64,000 nt of DNA from JAVBPE01 sp031549865 (lineage in GTDB: Bacteria; Bacillota_I; Bacilli_A; Acholeplasmatales; Anaeroplasmataceae). Under the pieces are notes generated by a model. It did not search any database. It was given only the letters and a program-made list of their open reading frames with translations, and was not told the DNA's origin. Of the stretch, positions 61,463 to 64,000 are shown one piece after another. Where the stretch lies: contig JAVBPE010000014.1 of assembly GCA_031549865.1 (NCBI GenBank), positions 25,345 to 89,344 of the forward strand, given 5' to 3'. The translations under genes were made by a program, and so were the position numbers. Position 1 is the stretch's first letter, and each line of letters opens with the position of its first letter.

Positions 61463-62413
61463 CTAATCTTTTAATTTATTTTTTATTTCTCGCAAAATTT
61501 CTTCTTGTTCATGTAAAATTTTTAATTTTTCTTCTTCGAGTGAATTACTAATTAGCATAGAGGTTGCAACTAGTGATGCAACTCGATTATATTTAGCATT
61601 GCGTTGTCTATCTTGACAATCAATATTTATTGCTTCCTTTACGGTTGCTGCCCTTCCACTTTTAAATATGTTGGCTAATCTTTCTATATCATAAGAATTT
61701 TTGTAATTTTTTGGAACTATATTATTATATTCCACTTCATATTTCAAATCATTATAAGTTTTCTCTTTTTCTTTATACCTAATTATAGAATCATCTTTTT
61801 CTTTCATTAATATATATTCACTGTATAGTTGCTTAAGAATTCTATTGTTAACATCTTTATATAGAGGAACTTTAATACATTGAACAATAAATCCAATAGT
61901 AAGAAAAAAAGAAATAATTAAAGAAATTAAACCTCCAACTCCACATACAAAATAAACAAAACCTCTAAAATCTCCCCAATCATTGAATAAAGCCATCATG
62001 AAAAATCCAATACAAATAGTAAATAATAAATAATATATTATTAATTTCGAAATAAATATTTTTGGTAAATATAAATTGGTTCGAGCAGATCTAATTATTA
62101 TGCTTGGTTCTAGTGGTATATTATCAATTGGATGGTTTGAATAAATAGTACCATCAAAATTAAATTTTTTTTCTTTATTTTCTTCAGTAATTGAATATAG
62201 CAATTTCTTATTTAACCAAATAGTTTTACCATTATACTTAATATGTTTTTTATATATATTAATATCTGAAAAGATATTTTTCATTAACTCAGCTGGAAGA
62301 ATTTTTTCCCATTTCTTTGTAATTGCTGGATTTGTGGTTCCTGAAAATGAAAATTCATAATACTTTTTTATGATATCATAATACTTAAAAAAATCTGTAC
62401 GCTCATTTTGCAT
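61463..62413 (-). CDS. membrane protein with C-terminal GRA-type helical motif, function unknown
   Basis: 316 residues. Soluble N-terminus (1-115) with several 'YNGKTIWLNKKLLY' beta turns, two spans at about 120-145 and 152-185, then a charged coiled coil. The late segment YDIERLANIFKSGRAATVKEAINI matches a short motif (xxLxxYxxxGRADTxKEAINLY) seen in several small membrane proteins of Clostridia and relatives. Function unknown. Single gene at the edge of an IS remnant. Confidence 0.65.
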   Translation of the reverse strand: MQNERTDFFKYYDIIKKYYEFSFSGTTNPAITKKWEKILPAELMKNIFSDINIYKKHIKYNGKTIWLNKKLLYSITEENKEKKFNFDGTIYSNHPIDNIPLEPSIIIRSARTNLYLPKIFISKLIIYYLLFTICIGFFMMALFNDWGDFRGFVYFVCGVGGLISLIISFFLTIGFIVQCIKVPLYKDVNNRILKQLYSEYILMKEKDDSIIRYKEKEKTYNDLKYEVEYNNIVPKNYKNSYDIERLANIFKSGRAATVKEAINIDCQDRQRNAKYNRVASLVATSMLISNSLEEEKLKILHEQEEILREIKNKLKD

Positions 62414-62687
62414 GTTTTTTCTCCCTACTTTAATAATTTTAGTAAAATAGTTATTTTATATCAATTTTTTTTAAAAAAATCAATATGTTTTCAAAATTTA
62501 ATCAAATATAATGAGATATTTAGTCAAAATTCCCCATATTATTATATGACATATATTTTAGCAAAAATTAATAAATAAGTCAAATTTCACATCATCAAAT
62601 AGTGATTTTTAAACTGGATATAATAAATTAATTTTGGAAAAAAATATTTTTAATAATATATTATTAACTTTAACATTTAAATAAATT

Positions 62688-62775
62688 CCCGCGTGTAAAA
62701 CACGTAGCTTTCACTTTACCATATAAGAGCTATTACTACATTGACCATCAAGAGTCATGTAAAAAGCCAGACAAC
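62688..62775. repeat. copy B of the structured repeat, IS200/IS605-type end
   Basis: Partner of 10649-10733. Hairpin 1 is CGTGT/ACACG (62692-62696 with 62700-62704). Hairpin 2 is TACAT/ATGTA (62737-62741 with 62757-62761) with inner GAC/GTC. The stems differ in sequence from copy A but keep pairing. It lies just 3' of the tnpA remnant, where an IS200/IS605 element carries its hairpin end. Confidence 0.65.
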
Positions 62776-62781
62776 CGTGTT

Positions 62782-62956
62782 TCACACTATTATTATATTC
62801 TTTTTTTTTGATTTTTGATGTATTCCTTTACTACCTCTGTATTTAGTCCTACTGTCTACACATAGTATCCTCTTGCCAAAAAATTTCGATTCCATACTTA
62901 TATTTTAAATTTGAACATCTTTCAAATATCATTAGTGTACTTTTTCCTTTTAGGTA
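62782..62956 (-). pseudogene. C-terminal remnant of an IS200/IS605-family TnpA (Y1 transposase)
   Basis: Minus strand reads YLKGKSTLMIFERCSNLKYK then Y, G and an FW pair in one frame. After a one-base deletion it continues RGYYV, a TAG where Asp is usual, then TVGLNTEVVKEYIKNQ. These are the well-known C-terminal motifs of IS200 TnpA. The N-terminal two thirds with the HUH motif are gone. The fragment begins right after the T-run of the tRNA terminator. Confidence 0.88.
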
Positions 62957-62988
62957 AAAAAAAACCATCATTTTATGATAGTTTTTTT
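62956..62988 (-). terminator. terminator of the tRNA cluster
   Basis: Stem AAAAAACcATCA/TGATaGTTTTTT with a four-base loop. On the minus strand it is followed by nine T. 30 bp past tRNA-Phe. Confidence 0.75.
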
Positions 62989-63017
62989 ATATAAAAAAGG
63001 TTTGAAAGTTTTTAAAA

Positions 63018-63093
63018 TGGTGGCTCAGGAGGGAATCGAACCCTCGACACAAGGATTTTCAGTCCTTTGCTCTACCGACTGAGCTACCGAGCC
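63018..63093 (-). tRNA. tRNA-Phe (GAA)
   Basis: Full cloverleaf of 76 bases with encoded CCA. Acceptor GGCTCGG/CTGAGCC, anticodon loop CTGAAAA with GAA, T arm GGTTCGATTCC. Confidence 0.95.
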
Positions 63094-63110
63094 ATTTTAA
63101 AAATAAAAAC

Positions 63111-63186
63111 TGGCGGTCTGGACGGGACTTGAACCCGCGATCTCCAGTGTGACAGACTAGCATGTTAACCACTACACCACCAGACC
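63111..63186 (-). tRNA. tRNA-Asp (GTC)
   Basis: 76 bases, encoded CCA. Acceptor GGTCTGG/CCAGACC, anticodon loop CTGTCAC with GTC, discriminator G as expected for Asp. Confidence 0.95.
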
Positions 63187-63190
63187 AATT

Positions 63191-63267
<77 letters not shown>

Positions 63268-63274
63268 ATATAAA

Positions 63275-63367
63275 TGGCGGAGAAAGAGGGATTCGAACCC
63301 CCGCGGGACTTTCATCCCCTGTCGGTTTTCAAGACCGATCCCTTCAACCGGGCTTGGGTATTTCTCC
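63275..63367 (-). tRNA. tRNA-Ser (TGA)
   Basis: 93 bases with the long variable arm of class II tRNAs. Acceptor GGAGAAA/TTTCTCC, anticodon TGA, encoded CCA. Confidence 0.95.
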
Positions 63368-63393
63368 GTGTCATTTAGTGTGATAAAAATATA

Positions 63394-63470
63394 TGGTGGA
63401 CCCAGTAGGACTCGAACCTACGACCGACCGGTTATGAGCCGGTAGCTCTAACCAACTGAGCTATGGGTCC
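63394..63470 (-). tRNA. tRNA-Ile2 (CAT, lysidine-type)
   Basis: 77 bases, anticodon CAT. The body (acceptor GGACCCA, GGCTCATAACC loop region, T arm TAGGTTCGAGTCCTA) is close to the Bacillus Ile2 tRNA whose C34 becomes lysidine, and unlike elongator Met, which is the next gene. Identity as Ile2 is by resemblance. Confidence 0.8.
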
Positions 63471-63477
63471 AGTTAGA

Positions 63478-63554
63478 TGGTAGCGGCGGAGGGATTCGAA
63501 CCCCCGACCTAGCGGGTATGAACCGCTCGCTCTAGCCAACTGAGCCACACCGCC
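63478..63554 (-). tRNA. elongator tRNA-Met (CAT)
   Basis: 77 bases, acceptor GGCGGTG/CGCCGCT-type, loop GTTCATACC with CAT, no initiator features. Resembles the Bacillus elongator Met tRNA. Confidence 0.9.
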
Positions 63555-63602
63555 ATGTTTATAGGTTACTGCCTTATATGTTTATCAATTATTAAAATTT
63601 TT

Positions 63603-63678
63603 TGGTGGAGCTAAGCGGGATCGAACCGCTGACCTCCTGCGTGCAAAACAGGCGCTCTCCCAGCTGAGCTATAGCCCC
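63603..63678 (-). tRNA. tRNA-Ala (TGC)
   Basis: 76 bases, acceptor GGGGCTA with the G3:U70-type pair expected for Ala, anticodon loop TTTGCAC with TGC, encoded CCA. Confidence 0.95.
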
Positions 63679-63683
63679 ACATG

Positions 63684-63771
63684 TGGTACCTCGGGCCGGA
63701 GTCGAACCGGCACGGCTTCATCAGCCATGGGATTTTAAGTCCCACGTGTCTACCTATTCCACCACCAAGGC
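63684..63771 (-). tRNA. tRNA-Leu (TAA)
   Basis: 88 bases, class II with long variable arm. Anticodon loop CTTAAAA with TAA; encoded CCA. Confidence 0.95.
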
Positions 63772-63778
63772 ATATACA

Positions 63779-63854
63779 TGGTGTCCCGTAGAGAATTCGA
63801 ATCTCTGACCCCTTGATTAAAAGTCAAGTGCTCTACCGGCTGAGCTAACGGGAC
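63779..63854 (-). tRNA. tRNA-Lys (TTT)
   Basis: 76 bases, acceptor GTCCCGT/ACGGGAC, anticodon loop CTTTTAA with TTT, encoded CCA. Confidence 0.95.
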
Positions 63855-63860
63855 ATACTA

Positions 63861-63936
<76 letters not shown>

Positions 63937-63956
63937 ATTTATTTGTTAATAATATA

Positions 63957-64000
63957 TGGTGGAGGTTGACGGGCTCGAACCGCCGACCCTCTGCTTGTAA
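63957..64000 (-). tRNA. tRNA-Val (TAC), 3' half
   Basis: Cut by the window edge just upstream of the anticodon. TAC is visible in TTACAAG, followed by the anticodon stem GCAGA, T arm CGGTTCGAGCC and CCA. The cluster continues beyond the window. Confidence 0.85.

Overview
The window is AT-rich with short spacers, strong Shine-Dalgarno sites (AGGAGG type) and stop-start overlaps. TGA is used as a stop, so the code is the standard bacterial one. Gene content (RicT, ECF transporter, four-cysteine zinc S14 and adenylate kinase, LuxS, a bifurcating-type [FeFe]-hydrogenase, cobalamin-dependent methionine synthase) points to an anaerobic, low-GC member of the Bacillota. A relative of the Erysipelotrichia/Mollicutes branch of Bacilli is the best guess. 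That placement is inferred from protein character; no rRNA gene is present.

Layout. Almost every gene is on the minus strand. 1-3767 is the conserved block tmk-holB-ricT-yabB-(TerB-like)-rsmI, with rsmI cut by the window edge. 4145-14620 is an accessory island. It holds a 1520-residue RHS polymorphic-toxin-like protein behind a phage-fibre-like protein and a small holin-like membrane protein, a pair of overlapping genes that may be immunity genes, a 5'-eroded gene, an IS200-type end remnant, a DUF4238 gene and the frameshifted C-terminus of a large serine recombinase. 14858-18213 is ecfA1-ecfA2-ecfT-truA, which in Bacilli normally follows rplQ directly. Here 7.3 kb lies between them: an envelope module (PadR, DUF1700, DUF4097), two lipoproteins and a MarR-controlled heterodimeric ABC exporter. 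25637-40278 is the complete S10-spc-alpha superoperon, from a clear promoter and structured leader to an rplQ terminator, including rpmJ and corrected starts for rpsJ and rpmD.

40352-52144 holds a radical SAM gene (the only certain plus-strand gene), a small membrane protein, an O-antigen-ligase-like protein, a divergent PTS enzyme I, an M28 peptidase, and two sulfur/methionine operons: metF, a free-standing methionine synthase activation subunit, metH and luxS; and cysK-metY. Together these supply homocysteine and methionine and recycle the AI-2 precursor. 52302-60449 holds a large propeller-like lipoprotein, an Rrf2 regulator with a HIT protein, and the operon hydC-hydD-hydB-hydA. 60569-62413 holds a PHP phosphoesterase and a membrane protein. 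62688-62956 is a decayed IS200/IS605 tnpA with its end. 63018-64000 is a run of eleven tRNA genes (Val, Thr, Lys, Leu, Ala, Met, Ile2, Ser, fMet, Asp, Phe in transcription order), the first cut by the window edge.

The least ordinary parts are the fibre/holin/RHS module with its putative immunity cassette, the two-copy structured element with compensatory changes, the substituted H-cluster loop of the hydrogenase, and the enzyme I that lacks part of its PEP-binding region.
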